A DNA stretch of 64,000 nt from Seleniivibrio woodruffii (lineage in GTDB: Bacteria; Chrysiogenota; Deferribacteres; Deferribacterales; Geovibrionaceae). The notes under the pieces are model-generated. The model had not been told where the DNA came from. It ran no database searches and saw only the letters and a program-made list of their open reading frames with translations. The position numbers and the translations under genes were made by a program. Below are positions 1 to 7,823 of this stretch, piece after piece (position 1 is the stretch's first letter; each line of letters starts with the position of its first letter). The stretch covers positions 124,001-188,000 of the forward strand of contig NZ_JAJUIS010000002.1 in NCBI RefSeq assembly GCF_029267515.1. The letters are read 5' to 3'.

Positions 1-2269
1 GGTCACTGTGTCCACGGTTTCATCTAAATATCTCTCAACAGATGTTCTTGAAGTAAACAATATAGGTTCGGTCACAAAGCAGGCGGGTACAACTTTTTCC
101 GGGGTTGACTCAAACGGTTTGCTCACGGCTGATGTAACCGGAGATATAAAGTTCAGCTATACGGACGCTGACGGAAACAGCCAGACGCTGACCATAAGCG
201 GTACTTTCGGATCCTCCGGTCAGGACATAAACGTCGTTTCAACGAATGTTGAAGATACCCTTAATAACGCACTTAACGCCTCTATGGGGACGAACAATGT
301 TCAGTATGTCGTCATGAGGTCTGATTATAACAGCACATCCTCTTCATGGAATTTTTCCATGTATGAAACCACGATAGATGATTTTAACATAGCTTTTGAC
401 GGAACGGATGCGTCTACCATAAGGGATACTCTCGGTTTTTCCGAATCTTCATCCCCAACGGTTTCCACCACTACAAAAATAAACAAGTACCACCTTTCCG
501 ATTCTGCCGCCAACCTTGGAAACAAACTGGCAAGCTCCATTTCCGGTATTGTTCCTGGGGCATCTCTTGAGCTTTCCGGTGCGCTTACAACAGGAACTTT
601 TGTTTTCGCTCAGGATGCGTCTTTAAAGGTCTCTGCGGCAACATATTCCACATACGTCTCAGACACAGTTACAACAGGTACTTTAGATACGGCAACGGAC
701 GGACTTCAGAACGCCGGATTTTCGGTTGCGGCAAGCAGCAGCCTCAACGGTACCTTCACCATAAACGGTGTGGCAATAACTATTGATGATTATACGAAAA
801 TAAGCGTTGACGACCTGCTTGGCATAATAAACAGTTCCGGTGCCGGGGTCACGGCTTCGTATGATTCCACTGCCAAAAAATTCAAGCTGGAATCAAATAC
901 CATCGGTGCGAAAAGCATTACCCTCGGCGACTACAGCGATACAAGCAGTATGTTTAAACTGCTGAAACTGGACTCAACCAGCGAAACAACATATACCATA
1001 GGAAGCACGTCCGGCAGTATCAGCACTACAACAAATCTCACGGGTGCGGGGCTTACAACTTATCCTTACTCAGGAACCTTCACTGTAAACGGCGTGTCCA
1101 TTTATGTGGATACCGCTGTGGATACTATACAGACGGTAATAGATAAGGTGAATAAGTCCGGTGCCGGCGTAACAATGAGCTATGACGCCACAACAGATAA
1201 AATAAAGCTAAAATCAAATACGATAGACCCCATTACTGTGGGTTCGTCTGCGGATACAAGCAACCTGCTTGTAGCGTTTAACCTTACAGACGATTCAACT
1301 GTTGAAAAAACTGTCGGGGAAGAGGGCAGCAGAGCCGTTTTCACTGTGGACGGCACAACGTATGTCAGAGATACAAACGTTATAGACGATGTTGTGGGCG
1401 GTATTACGTTTACTCTTAACTCTGTCAGCAACGAATCCGCAACCATTGACGTGTCTGTTGATCCTGCAAAAGGTGTTGCGGCTTTCGCGAAACTGATTCA
1501 GCACTATAACACCCTAATGGAAAAACTCTATACACCGGAAGTGGATGAAGACGAAGAGGAAAAATATATCGAATATCTCACTGATTCCGACAAAGAGAGC
1601 ATGAGTGAAGACGATATAGCTACTTATCAGGAAAACTATGAACTTTATAACAGCTATAAGATAATCAGACGAAGCTCTGAACTTAGGAACCTTGACACAA
1701 ACCTGAGAAAATCATTCTTTGCCGAGCGAACCGGAATAACATCATCCATAAACGATATGTCCGACCTCGGAATAAAAGTTGCCGGAGCAGGGGATACATC
1801 GAAAGAGGTCTACGGATACCTCGTTTCCCTGTCCACAGATTATGATGAAATCTATGCCGCTCTTGAAGGCAACGAAACTTTTATGGATGCTCTTCAAAAT
1901 AATCCTAAAGATGTTTATACATTTTTTGCGAATTCATCCGATTTAGATGTAGATGATGCTACAACCACCAAAGAGAAGGCAGCCATTGAACAGCAGATAG
2001 AGAATGAAGTCGGCTGGGCAAGATACTTTGGTGATTACGTGCTTACTGCTTATACGGATTCAGATGGTATGATCGGTAATAAATTGGGCACAAGCGGAAC
2101 ACTTCAGACCTACATGGATAAACTGGCGACCAAGATCAGCGATCAGGAAGACAGGGTTCAGCAGGAGTTGGAACGCTATTGGGCACAGTTTACAGCTATG
2201 GAACAAGCGATTTCCGATGCACAATCTCAGGCTTCCGCATTAAGCAGCGTGACAGGTTCATCATCTTAA
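1..2269 (+). CDS. fliD: Flagellar filament cap / hook-associated protein 2 (FliD), 5' truncated by window
   Basis: The frame is open at the left edge (codons begin at base 2), so the N-terminus lies outside the window. An in-frame GTG at base 8 has no reason to be the true start. FliD caps the growing flagellar filament and helps flagellin fold outside the cell. Seen: a Ser/Thr-rich middle, a FliD-like stretch near DDVVGGITFTLNSV, and a C-terminal coiled coil (about the last 50 residues, MDKLATKI...MEQAISDA). Two similar segments, starting at FTINGVAITIDD and FTVNGVSIYVDT, match the flagellin hook IN motif in tandem. No cysteine was seen, as usual for exported flagellar axial proteins. FliS follows 24 bp later, the classical fliD-fliS order. 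The family call is secure. Confidence 0.93.
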   Translation, partial: VTVSTVSSKYLSTDVLEVNNIGSVTKQAGTTFSGVDSNGLLTADVTGDIKFSYTDADGNSQTLTISGTFGSSGQDINVVSTNVEDTLNNALNASMGTNNVQYVVMRSDYNSTSSSWNFSMYETTIDDFNIAFDGTDASTIRDTLGFSESSSPTVSTTTKINKYHLSDSAANLGNKLASSISGIVPGASLELSGALTTGTFVFAQDASLKVSAATYSTYVSDTVTTGTLDTATDGLQNAGFSVAASSSLNGTFTINGVAITIDDYTKISVDDLLGIINSSGAGVTASYDSTAKKFKLESNTIGAKSITLGDYSDTSSMFKLLKLDSTSETTYTIGSTSGSISTTTNLTGAGLTTYPYSGTFTVNGVSIYVDTAVDTIQTVIDKVNKSGAGVTMSYDATTDKIKLKSNTIDPITVGSSADTSNLLVAFNLTDDSTVEKTVGEEGSRAVFTVDGTTYVRDTNVIDDVVGGITFTLNSVSNESATIDVSVDPAKGVAAFAKLIQHYNTLMEKLYTPEVDEDEEEKYIEYLTDSDKESMSEDDIATYQENYELYNSYKIIRRSSELRNLDTNLRKSFFAERTGITSSINDMSDLGIKVAGAGDTSKEVYGYLVSLSTDYDEIYAALEGNETFMDALQNNPKDVYTFFANSSDLDVDDATTTKEKAAIEQQIENEVGWARYFGDYVLTAYTDSDGMIGNKLGTSGTLQTYMDKLATKISDQEDRVQQELERYWAQFTAMEQAISDAQSQASALSSVTGSSS

Positions 2270-2293
2270 TGTATAATAGAGGAGTTTTAATCT

Positions 2294-2719
2294 ATGCAAA
2301 GCCCTTACAAGAACTACATCAAACAGGAAGTTGAAGGAGCCACCAAAGGAAAACTTGTTCTTCTTCTGTATGATGGAGCTATCAAGTTTATGAGGATTGC
2401 TGTTAAAGCTATTGACGACAAAAATATTCAGGACTCTCATAACAATATTATGAAAGCCCAGAATATTATCTATGAACTTATGTCCACCCTTAACATGGAC
2501 GCAGGTGATATTTCAAAAAACCTCCTGCGCCTTTACGATTTTATGGTGTGGCAGCTTATAGAAGCGAACAGGGAGAAAAGTAAAGACAAAGTTGAAAGCG
2601 TGATAAAACTTATGTCAAACCTGAGAGAGGCTTGGAGAGAGGTTGTCCAGAAAGAAGAGGGCACCGCCAAACCGGAAACTCATGAGGCAGAGGTCAGATC
2701 CATCAATTTTGCCGGATAA
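2294..2719 (+). CDS. fliS: Flagellin-specific export chaperone FliS
   Basis: A 141-residue, mostly helical cytosolic protein that binds the C-terminus of unexported flagellin and stops it polymerising early. The start NYIKQEVEGATKGKLVLLLYDGA carries the family's 'P..LI.LLYDGAI' signature (here KLVLLLYDGAIKFM, residues about 18-31). Length fits the family (about 125-145). The ATG has a GGAG ribosome-binding site 9 nt upstream. It sits between fliD and a small unknown gene (3-bp gap), in one transcription unit. The last 20 residues look disordered. Confidence 0.93.
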   Translation: MQSPYKNYIKQEVEGATKGKLVLLLYDGAIKFMRIAVKAIDDKNIQDSHNNIMKAQNIIYELMSTLNMDAGDISKNLLRLYDFMVWQLIEANREKSKDKVESVIKLMSNLREAWREVVQKEEGTAKPETHEAEVRSINFAG

Positions 2720-2722
2720 TTT

Positions 2723-3058
2723 ATGACTATTAACCCTAACGGTTCCGTTGTTAATCTTCGGGAAAAGCTCCTGCAGATGGACAGGAAAAAAACACAGTCT
2801 GAGTCTGAAAGTGTGAATTCGGACAAATTGTCGGGCGAGTCCGTTTCTGCTGATAAACAGTATATCTCTGATATTATCGGCATAAGAAATGAAAATAAAC
2901 TCGCGGTACAGAGTTCAAACGCCATCACATCCAAGGATGAGGCGTTTGAGATGCTCGACCTTCTTAAAAAGAAGTTTGCCGACAGTTCTGAAACAGCTCT
3001 GAATGCTCACAAAAAGGCGAGTCCCGACACGGTGATGAAGTTCTATCCTTTTGAATGA
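2723..3058 (+). CDS. Uncharacterised flagellar-cluster protein (111 aa)
   Basis: I do not recognise this protein. It has a polar, low-complexity N-terminal half (SESESVNSDKLSGESVSAD) and a helical C-terminal half (DEAFEMLDLLKKKF) that ends in a distinct tail, ASPDTVMKFYPFE. There is no signal peptide, membrane segment or cysteine. It starts 3 bp after fliS and overlaps the next gene by 4 nt (ATGA), so it is clearly part of the fliD-fliS-fliT-like operon and is probably flagellar. The layout (disordered N-terminus, short helical C-terminus) would suit an export chaperone, anti-sigma factor or FlaG-like protein. No signature of FlgM or FlaG was seen, so no function is assigned. Confidence 0.7.
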   Translation: MTINPNGSVVNLREKLLQMDRKKTQSESESVNSDKLSGESVSADKQYISDIIGIRNENKLAVQSSNAITSKDEAFEMLDLLKKKFADSSETALNAHKKASPDTVMKFYPFE

Positions 3059-3441
3059 CATTCCACGGGTTTAAAAATGCTGATAAGGAAACAATCCTGA
3101 TGAGCCAATCCGATTTTCTTGTTATGTTTAAACAAGCGTATGATGCTGCAAAAGATTTGAATGAAAGAGCTTTTGATGATTCATTCTTAGATAAATATCA
3201 AACTTACAGTAGTTATATTTCCCAGATAATCCAGATACTTCAAAATATGCCGTATAAGACGGAAGAGGTTAGAACGCAAATAAAAAACCTTCTTGAAGAG
3301 CACAAGAAGGTTGAGTATCGTCTTGAAAGAGAAAAAACGGAGATTGGGAAAAAAATATCCGGCAAGATACGCAAACAGCATATCCAGAACAAATATCATT
3401 CAAAAAGTATTAAGTCGGCACTGCTAAATAAAAAAATCTAG
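3055..3441 (+). CDS. Small helical flagellar protein, FliT-like position
   Basis: A 128-residue, all-helical, basic protein at the end of the fliD operon, where many bacteria place fliT, the chaperone for the FliD cap protein. The helical region (about residues 20-90) and its length fit FliT, but I see no decisive FliT motif, so the call rests largely on position. Two starts are possible: ATG 3055, which overlaps the previous stop as ATGA but lacks a ribosome-binding site, and ATG 3100 (MSQSDFLVMF), which has AAGGAA 9 nt upstream. The second would give 113 aa. The very basic C-terminus (KIRKQHIQNKYHSKSIKS) is unusual for FliT. Confidence 0.6.
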   Translation: MTFHGFKNADKETILMSQSDFLVMFKQAYDAAKDLNERAFDDSFLDKYQTYSSYISQIIQILQNMPYKTEEVRTQIKNLLEEHKKVEYRLEREKTEIGKKISGKIRKQHIQNKYHSKSIKSALLNKKI

Positions 3442-3559
3442 AACATTCAAAGAAGGATTTCTAATTCCTGCTCTGAACACACACATGACATCGATCCGGT
3501 ATAAATACTAAACCTGTGCCTGTGCGGAGCACTGCCTGTGCTTTTTCTGAAAGGGGCTG

Positions 3560-3844
3560 TTATTCAGCGTCTATCAGAAGTTCTTTGATCTCTTTGCCGG
3601 GTTTGAAGTAGGGTACGTTTTTGGAAGGTACTTCCACTTTGTCTCCGGTTTTGGGGTTGCGTCCGAGTTTGGAGTTTTTCTCTCTGATCTTAAAGCTGCC
3701 GAATCCGCGGATTTCCACTTTGTCTCCGGCTTTCAGAGCGTCTTTGATGTTCTGGAAAACGCCGTTAACGATAAATTCGATCTGCTTTTTTGTCAGTTCG
3801 GGGTTGAGGGTAGCAATTACTTCGATCAGTTCTGATTTAGTCAT
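3560..3844 (-). CDS. HU/IHF-family DNA-binding protein (IHF-beta-like)
   Basis: A 94-residue nucleoid protein that bends DNA. The full HU/IHF fold is visible, including the DNA-binding arm signature GFGSFKIREKNSKLGRNPKTG (quoted in part: GFGSF...GRNPKTG). The beginning MTKSELIEVIA and end VPYFKPGKEIKELL resemble IHF-beta more than HU, but HU cannot be excluded. An ATG two codons upstream (3850) also exists. I chose the second ATG because its GGAG site lies 9 nt away (only 3 nt for the first) and because the family starts MTKSEL. The gene is monocistronic, converges on the fliT-like gene and diverges from murJ. Confidence 0.92.
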   Translation of the reverse strand: MTKSELIEVIATLNPELTKKQIEFIVNGVFQNIKDALKAGDKVEIRGFGSFKIREKNSKLGRNPKTGDKVEVPSKNVPYFKPGKEIKELLIDAE

Positions 3845-3896
3845 AACCATAATCTCCGTGCAAATATCGTTTATTTATGATATTTTTCAATGTCTC

Positions 3897-3925
3897 ATTA
3901 TATCCGATGTGTTTTAGCGTGTAAA
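3897..3925 (-). promoter_or_regulatory. Sigma70-type promoter of the HU/IHF gene
   Basis: Read on the minus strand: TTTACA, 17 bp, TATAAT. The predicted start lies about 45 nt before the ATG. The 5' untranslated region contains a short AT-rich inverted repeat (AATATC/GATATT) near 3863-3883. Confidence 0.7.
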
Positions 3926-3960
3926 GTGAATTTACATTTTTTTTTAAGGAAATAATTGTC

Positions 3961-5442
3961 ATGGCAGGATTTGTTAAAAAAGTGCTTAAATCCGGACTGG
4001 GAATTTTGACCAGCAGGATTTTCGGAATGGTCCGCGATGTTCTCGTGGCGGGCTTTTTTGGTGCAAACGCGCTCACAGACGCCTTTTTCGTCGCTTTTGC
4101 CGTTCCGAATCTTTTCCGCGCTTTTTTTGCCGAAGGAGCGCTCTCCTCTGTTTTTGTTCCCATAATGAGCGACAAGCTGACGAAAGAAGGTGAACATTCT
4201 GCTTCAGATTATCTTACCAGTCTCGTTTTTTTTGTTTCAGGCGTAATAATAGTTCTTCTTGCGGTAGTGTTTATATTTCCAAAGATATCCGTGACCGTTT
4301 TCATGCCTGGCTACAGACACGAAACAGCCATTCTGTCCGCCGCAGCCGATATGCTTGTAATACTCATGCCGTATCTGCTTACAATATCGGTTTGTGCGCT
4401 TTTTTCAGGTTATCTTAATATTAAGGATACCTACTATCTGCCTGCCGCCTCAACGGCTATTCTAAATCTCTCTATGATAGCCGGTGCGTGGCTGGGGTAT
4501 ATTAATTCAGGTGACATAAGGATACTGTGTTACGGTGTTCTTGCTGGCGGTGTGCTCCAGCTTTTTCTTGTTCTGGGAGCCGCTGTTTACAAAGGTTACC
4601 GTCCGGTTTTCTCATGCGGAATAAACAAGGATGCTCTTAATTCTTTTTACTATGTTTTGCCGTCTCTGGCAAGTGTGGGGATAAACCAGCTCAACTTCAT
4701 GGTGGGGCGCATAATCGCATCGTTTCTTGCTGTGGGGAGTATATCGTATCTTTATTATGCCAACAGACTTTTTCAGTTTCCTCTGGGCATGTTTGCCGTG
4801 GCTGTGGGTACTGTTACCCTGACGGAGATAAGCGTGGCGAACTCAAATGATGACTTCGGGCAACGTAATATACTTATAGATAAGGCGGTTAATGCTATTC
4901 TTGTAATAATGGTTCCCGCTGCCGCCGGTCTCATAATCCTTGCAGACCCTATCATTGCATTCGTTTACGGAAGGCTGTCTTTTGGGATCAAAGATGTTAA
5001 CGCAACGGCTTTTGCGCTTCGCATGTATTCTTCAGGTCTCCTTTTCTTTTCACTCATAAGCGTATTTAGCCGCATATACTATTCCGATAAGGATGTTAAA
5101 ACCCCGCTTAGGGCTGCGTCGATAGGGTTTGTTTTTAACGTTCTTCTCGGATTTCTTTTCATGAAGCCCCTTGGGCACGGCGGCATTGCTCTTGCGTCCT
5201 CTATTGCCGCGTTTGTGAACTGTGTGTGTCTGTATATAAATCTTAAACACTATAATTATTCCGTAAATGGCAGCTTGGCGCTTATCAGCAAGGTTGCCGT
5301 GTCAACTGCGGCAATGTCCGCCGTTATCTGTATCGCGGATATGGAAAGGGTGCAGGTTCTTATCAATATTACACTCGGATGCTGCGTGTATTATTTTACT
5401 ATGAAAATGCTTGGGATTGATATGCTGAAGGTGATGAAATGA
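3961..5442 (+). CDS. murJ: Lipid II flippase MurJ
   Basis: A 493-residue polytopic inner-membrane protein of the MOP superfamily that flips lipid II for peptidoglycan synthesis. Seen: the typical MurJ start (LTSRIFGMVRDVLVAGFFG, residues about 16-34), NLFRAFFAEGALSSVFVP, and about 13-14 hydrophobic segments over the whole length. The ATG has an AAGGAAAT ribosome-binding site. The next gene overlaps by 4 nt (ATGA), so murJ-dtd-hydrolase form one operon. Confidence 0.95.
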   Translation: MAGFVKKVLKSGLGILTSRIFGMVRDVLVAGFFGANALTDAFFVAFAVPNLFRAFFAEGALSSVFVPIMSDKLTKEGEHSASDYLTSLVFFVSGVIIVLLAVVFIFPKISVTVFMPGYRHETAILSAAADMLVILMPYLLTISVCALFSGYLNIKDTYYLPAASTAILNLSMIAGAWLGYINSGDIRILCYGVLAGGVLQLFLVLGAAVYKGYRPVFSCGINKDALNSFYYVLPSLASVGINQLNFMVGRIIASFLAVGSISYLYYANRLFQFPLGMFAVAVGTVTLTEISVANSNDDFGQRNILIDKAVNAILVIMVPAAAGLIILADPIIAFVYGRLSFGIKDVNATAFALRMYSSGLLFFSLISVFSRIYYSDKDVKTPLRAASIGFVFNVLLGFLFMKPLGHGGIALASSIAAFVNCVCLYINLKHYNYSVNGSLALISKVAVSTAAMSAVICIADMERVQVLINITLGCCVYYFTMKMLGIDMLKVMK

Positions 5443-5897
5443 GGGCTGTTCTTCAAAGGGTTAACAGTGCATATGTCCGTATCGACGGCAAAATTCAGGC
5501 GGAGATAGGCAAAGGGCTTCTGATACTTTTCGGTGTGGAGAAGACGGATGCAGAGGAGAAATGCGCAGAGCTTGCTTACAAGTCCATGAATCTTAGGATT
5601 TTTGAAGACGATAACGGTAGAATGGGGAAATCTGTTAAAGATGTGGAAGGAGGGGTTATTGTTGTAAGTCAGTTCACTCTGGCGGGAAACTGTAAAAAAG
5701 GTCTGCGTCCTGATTTTACAACTGCAATGGAACCTGTGACAGCCAATCAATACTATGAAAAGTTCGTTTCGGAGTGCCGCTTAAATTACCTTCCGGAAAG
5801 GGTACAGACCGGAATTTTCGCAGCCGACATGAAAGTTGGTCTTGAAAATGACGGTCCCGTTACAATAATATTAGAATCTAAGCAGGAGCATATATGA
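5439..5897 (+). CDS. dtd: D-aminoacyl-tRNA deacylase
   Basis: A 152-residue homodimeric proofreading enzyme that removes D-amino acids from mischarged tRNA. Seen: MRAVLQRVNSAYVRIDGK at the N-terminus, the active-site segment VVSQFTLAGNCKKGLRPDF (SQFTL motif, residues about 79-83) and the C-terminal NDGPVTIILES segment with its GPVT motif. Length is standard. It overlaps murJ upstream and the metallo-hydrolase downstream, both by ATGA. Confidence 0.96.
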   Translation: MRAVLQRVNSAYVRIDGKIQAEIGKGLLILFGVEKTDAEEKCAELAYKSMNLRIFEDDNGRMGKSVKDVEGGVIVVSQFTLAGNCKKGLRPDFTTAMEPVTANQYYEKFVSECRLNYLPERVQTGIFAADMKVGLENDGPVTIILESKQEHI

Positions 5898-6511
5898 ACA
5901 TTGATATAGTGATAACCGGCCCCCTGGGCGTAAATACATATATAGTATCGGATAAGGGCAATGCGGTGATTATTGATGCCGGCGGCAACGAAGAGGATAT
6001 TGAGGAATATCTCAATGATAACGGGCTGAAGCCTGTTGCTCTGGTGAACACCCACGGGCATTTTGATCATATAGGAGCAATATATCCGCTTATGAAGAAA
6101 TACGGGCTGCCTTTTTATTTACATAAGGATGATGAATTTCTTTTGGGGCAGGGTAAAAAAGTTATGCAGATGTATGGATTTGGCGACATGGAAACGCCTT
6201 ATGTAACAAATTATATTGAACACGGGCAGAAACTTGACCTCGGCGGGATAACCATGGATGTTATCCACACTCCGGGACATACACCAGGCGGGTGTTGTTT
6301 TTATATCGACGGGCTTAAAAGCGTTATAACCGGAGACACGTTGTTTCTGGAATCTGTTGGTCGTACAGACTTTCCATACAGCAGTACACAGTCCCTTGTA
6401 GACAGCATCAGTGAAAGGCTTTTTTCGCTTCCCTCGGAAACCGTCGTTTATCCCGGACACGGAGCGAAATCGACTATTGAGCATGAAAAAAACATGAACC
6501 CTTTCATGTGA
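5894..6511 (+). CDS. MBL-fold metallo-hydrolase (glyoxalase II-like)
   Basis: A 205-residue soluble hydrolase of the metallo-beta-lactamase fold. The metal-binding residues are visible in order: THGHFDHIGA (HxHxDH), HTPGHTPGG, GDTLFLESVGRTDFP (bridging Asp) and YPGHG. The pattern is that of the YcbL/glyoxalase-II-like subgroup, but the long substrate-binding C-terminal domain of true glyoxalase II is missing, so the substrate is uncertain. Last gene of the murJ-dtd operon, joined by an ATGA overlap. Confidence 0.85.
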   Translation: MNIDIVITGPLGVNTYIVSDKGNAVIIDAGGNEEDIEEYLNDNGLKPVALVNTHGHFDHIGAIYPLMKKYGLPFYLHKDDEFLLGQGKKVMQMYGFGDMETPYVTNYIEHGQKLDLGGITMDVIHTPGHTPGGCCFYIDGLKSVITGDTLFLESVGRTDFPYSSTQSLVDSISERLFSLPSETVVYPGHGAKSTIEHEKNMNPFM

Positions 6512-6540
6512 TTATGAAAATATTTACAGTGTTTGGATTA

Positions 6541-6568
6541 TTGACTTATATCACATATCTGATAAGAT
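6541..6568 (+). promoter_or_regulatory. Promoter of tsaB operon, start site close to the AUG
   Basis: TTGACT, 16 bp, TAAGAT. The -10 ends 7 bp before the tsaB ATG at 6576, so transcription would begin at or next to the start codon. No Shine-Dalgarno sequence precedes the ATG, which agrees with a leaderless message. Confidence 0.5.
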
Positions 6569-6575
6569 AACCTGA

Positions 6576-7163
6576 ATGAAGTACATGCTTGCGGATACAT
6601 CGGGAAAAGGGCTTTATGTCACTGTGTGCGACGAGAACAGAGTTCCTTTTTCGTCTGTCTTTCTGACGCTGGAAAACTCTCTGAGTGAAAAGATGCTCTG
6701 GGCTTTGGACAATCTTTTGTACGGTTCCGGACTGACACCGCAGGACATCGACAACTATTATGTGGTGAAGGGTCCCGGCTCCTTCACAGGAATAAGAGTG
6801 GGCGTCGCTACGCTCCTCGGTTTTTGTATGGCTTGCGGAAAGCAGCTTCAGGGAATAAGCTCCCTTGACGCGGCTGCAATAGTCAGCGGAAAGCAAAAGG
6901 TTACAACAGCAGTTAAACTTCGCGGAAAGCTATACGGCTACAGAAGATATGACTTTGAAAATAATGTTTTTTCTGAATATATGACCGGAAAGTTTGAAAG
7001 TACTGACGGTCTTTTTGTTGTGAACAGCGGTGATGGTAATACTGTCAATCTTTCAGAGGCTCTGCTTTCCGAAAGATTCGGCATGTTCGTGAGCGATTAT
7101 GCGCCGATGTATATGAGACCAAGCGAGGCGGAGATCAATTTTGATAAGAAACGCATCGCATGA
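6576..7163 (+). CDS. tsaB: tRNA threonylcarbamoyladenosine biosynthesis protein TsaB
   Basis: A 195-residue ASKHA-fold protein, partner of TsaD and TsaE in making t6A37 of ANN-decoding tRNAs. Seen: YMLADTSGKGLYV at the start and the diagnostic VKGPGSFTGIRVGVAT (residues about 66-82). It is shorter than E. coli TsaB (231), a normal variation. RimI follows with a 23-nt overlap; tsaB-rimI is a common pair. The ATG has no ribosome-binding site (see the promoter at 6541). Confidence 0.93.
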   Translation: MKYMLADTSGKGLYVTVCDENRVPFSSVFLTLENSLSEKMLWALDNLLYGSGLTPQDIDNYYVVKGPGSFTGIRVGVATLLGFCMACGKQLQGISSLDAAAIVSGKQKVTTAVKLRGKLYGYRRYDFENNVFSEYMTGKFESTDGLFVVNSGDGNTVNLSEALLSERFGMFVSDYAPMYMRPSEAEINFDKKRIA

Positions 7164-7581
7164 AGATCTGGACGCGATTCTTGAGATAGAAAACGGCTGT
7201 TTCACCCGCCCTTGGAGCCGGAAATCGTTTGAGGCCGAACTTTTTAAAATCAGAAGCGATTTTCTGGTCTGCGAAGAATGCGGTGAAGTGGCGGGATATA
7301 TAGTTTTCTGGTATATTTTGGATGAGGCGGAGCTTGCAGACGTCGCCGTTGCGGAAAAATTCCGCAGAAGGGGCATTGCGAGCCGTCTTATTACGCATTG
7401 TGTTGAAAAACACGAGGAAATCGATATCATACACCTTGAGGTGGAGACCAACAACATCTCCGCTGTAAGTTTGTATGAGGGAATGGGTTTTAAACCTAAA
7501 GGGCAGATAAAAGATTATTACGGTGAAGGCAGACACGCACTCAGGATGTCATGCCGCCGTACAGATTACAGGGGTGACTAG
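7141..7581 (+). CDS. rimI: Ribosomal-protein-alanine N-acetyltransferase RimI-like
   Basis: A 146-residue GNAT. Seen: the N-terminal 'DLDAILEIENGCFTRPWS' and the acetyl-CoA loop VAEKFRRRGIASRLI (Q/RxxGxG/A type, residues about 70-84), then LEVETNNISAVSLYEGMGF, all typical of RimI. The start is TTG at 7141: GGAG lies 7 nt upstream and the residues from this codon align with family N-termini (IRNASHEDLDAI). The gene overlaps the end of tsaB by 23 nt. Confidence 0.9.
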   Translation: MIRNASHEDLDAILEIENGCFTRPWSRKSFEAELFKIRSDFLVCEECGEVAGYIVFWYILDEAELADVAVAEKFRRRGIASRLITHCVEKHEEIDIIHLEVETNNISAVSLYEGMGFKPKGQIKDYYGEGRHALRMSCRRTDYRGD

Positions 7582-7582
7582 C

Positions 7583-7813
7583 ATGCTTAAAGACAGCGCA
7601 CTGGTGGAAAAGATTTGTCAGGTCGATGAGGAGTTCAGGAAACTTTTTGAAAACCACATCCGCTTCGAGCAGGATCTTGAGGCTCTTTACAGTCTCAAGT
7701 TTTTTCCGCCGGAGGTTGAAGCAAAGATGAAAGAACTGAAAATGCTGAAACTCAAAGGTAAAGACAGGATGACGCAGATTATAATAAAATACAAAAATGA
7801 TAATGGTTTATAG
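7583..7813 (+). CDS. DUF465 (YdcH-like) small protein
   Basis: A 76-residue helical hairpin protein. Seen: the family pattern F..L...H..FE.DLE.L......PPEVEAKMKELKMLKLKGKDRM, where the final KLKGKDRM matches the 'LKKEKLRLKD' region. Function in the family is unknown. An earlier in-frame start (7523) lies inside rimI; I chose ATG 7583 because it follows the rimI stop by 1 bp, has an AGGGGTGA ribosome-binding site and gives the normal family length. MetK follows 10 bp later. Confidence 0.85.
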   Translation: MLKDSALVEKICQVDEEFRKLFENHIRFEQDLEALYSLKFFPPEVEAKMKELKMLKLKGKDRMTQIIIKYKNDNGL

Positions 7814-7823
7814 GAGATAGTTA

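Noticed and set aside
2723-3058. Anti-sigma factor FlgM
   Set aside because: Size and disorder would fit, but the C-terminal sigma-binding pattern of FlgM is not visible.
3442-3559. Terminator between the fliT-like gene and the HU gene
   Set aside because: Three CCTGTGC direct repeats and a 4-bp hairpin are present, but no stem strong enough with a T-run could be drawn.
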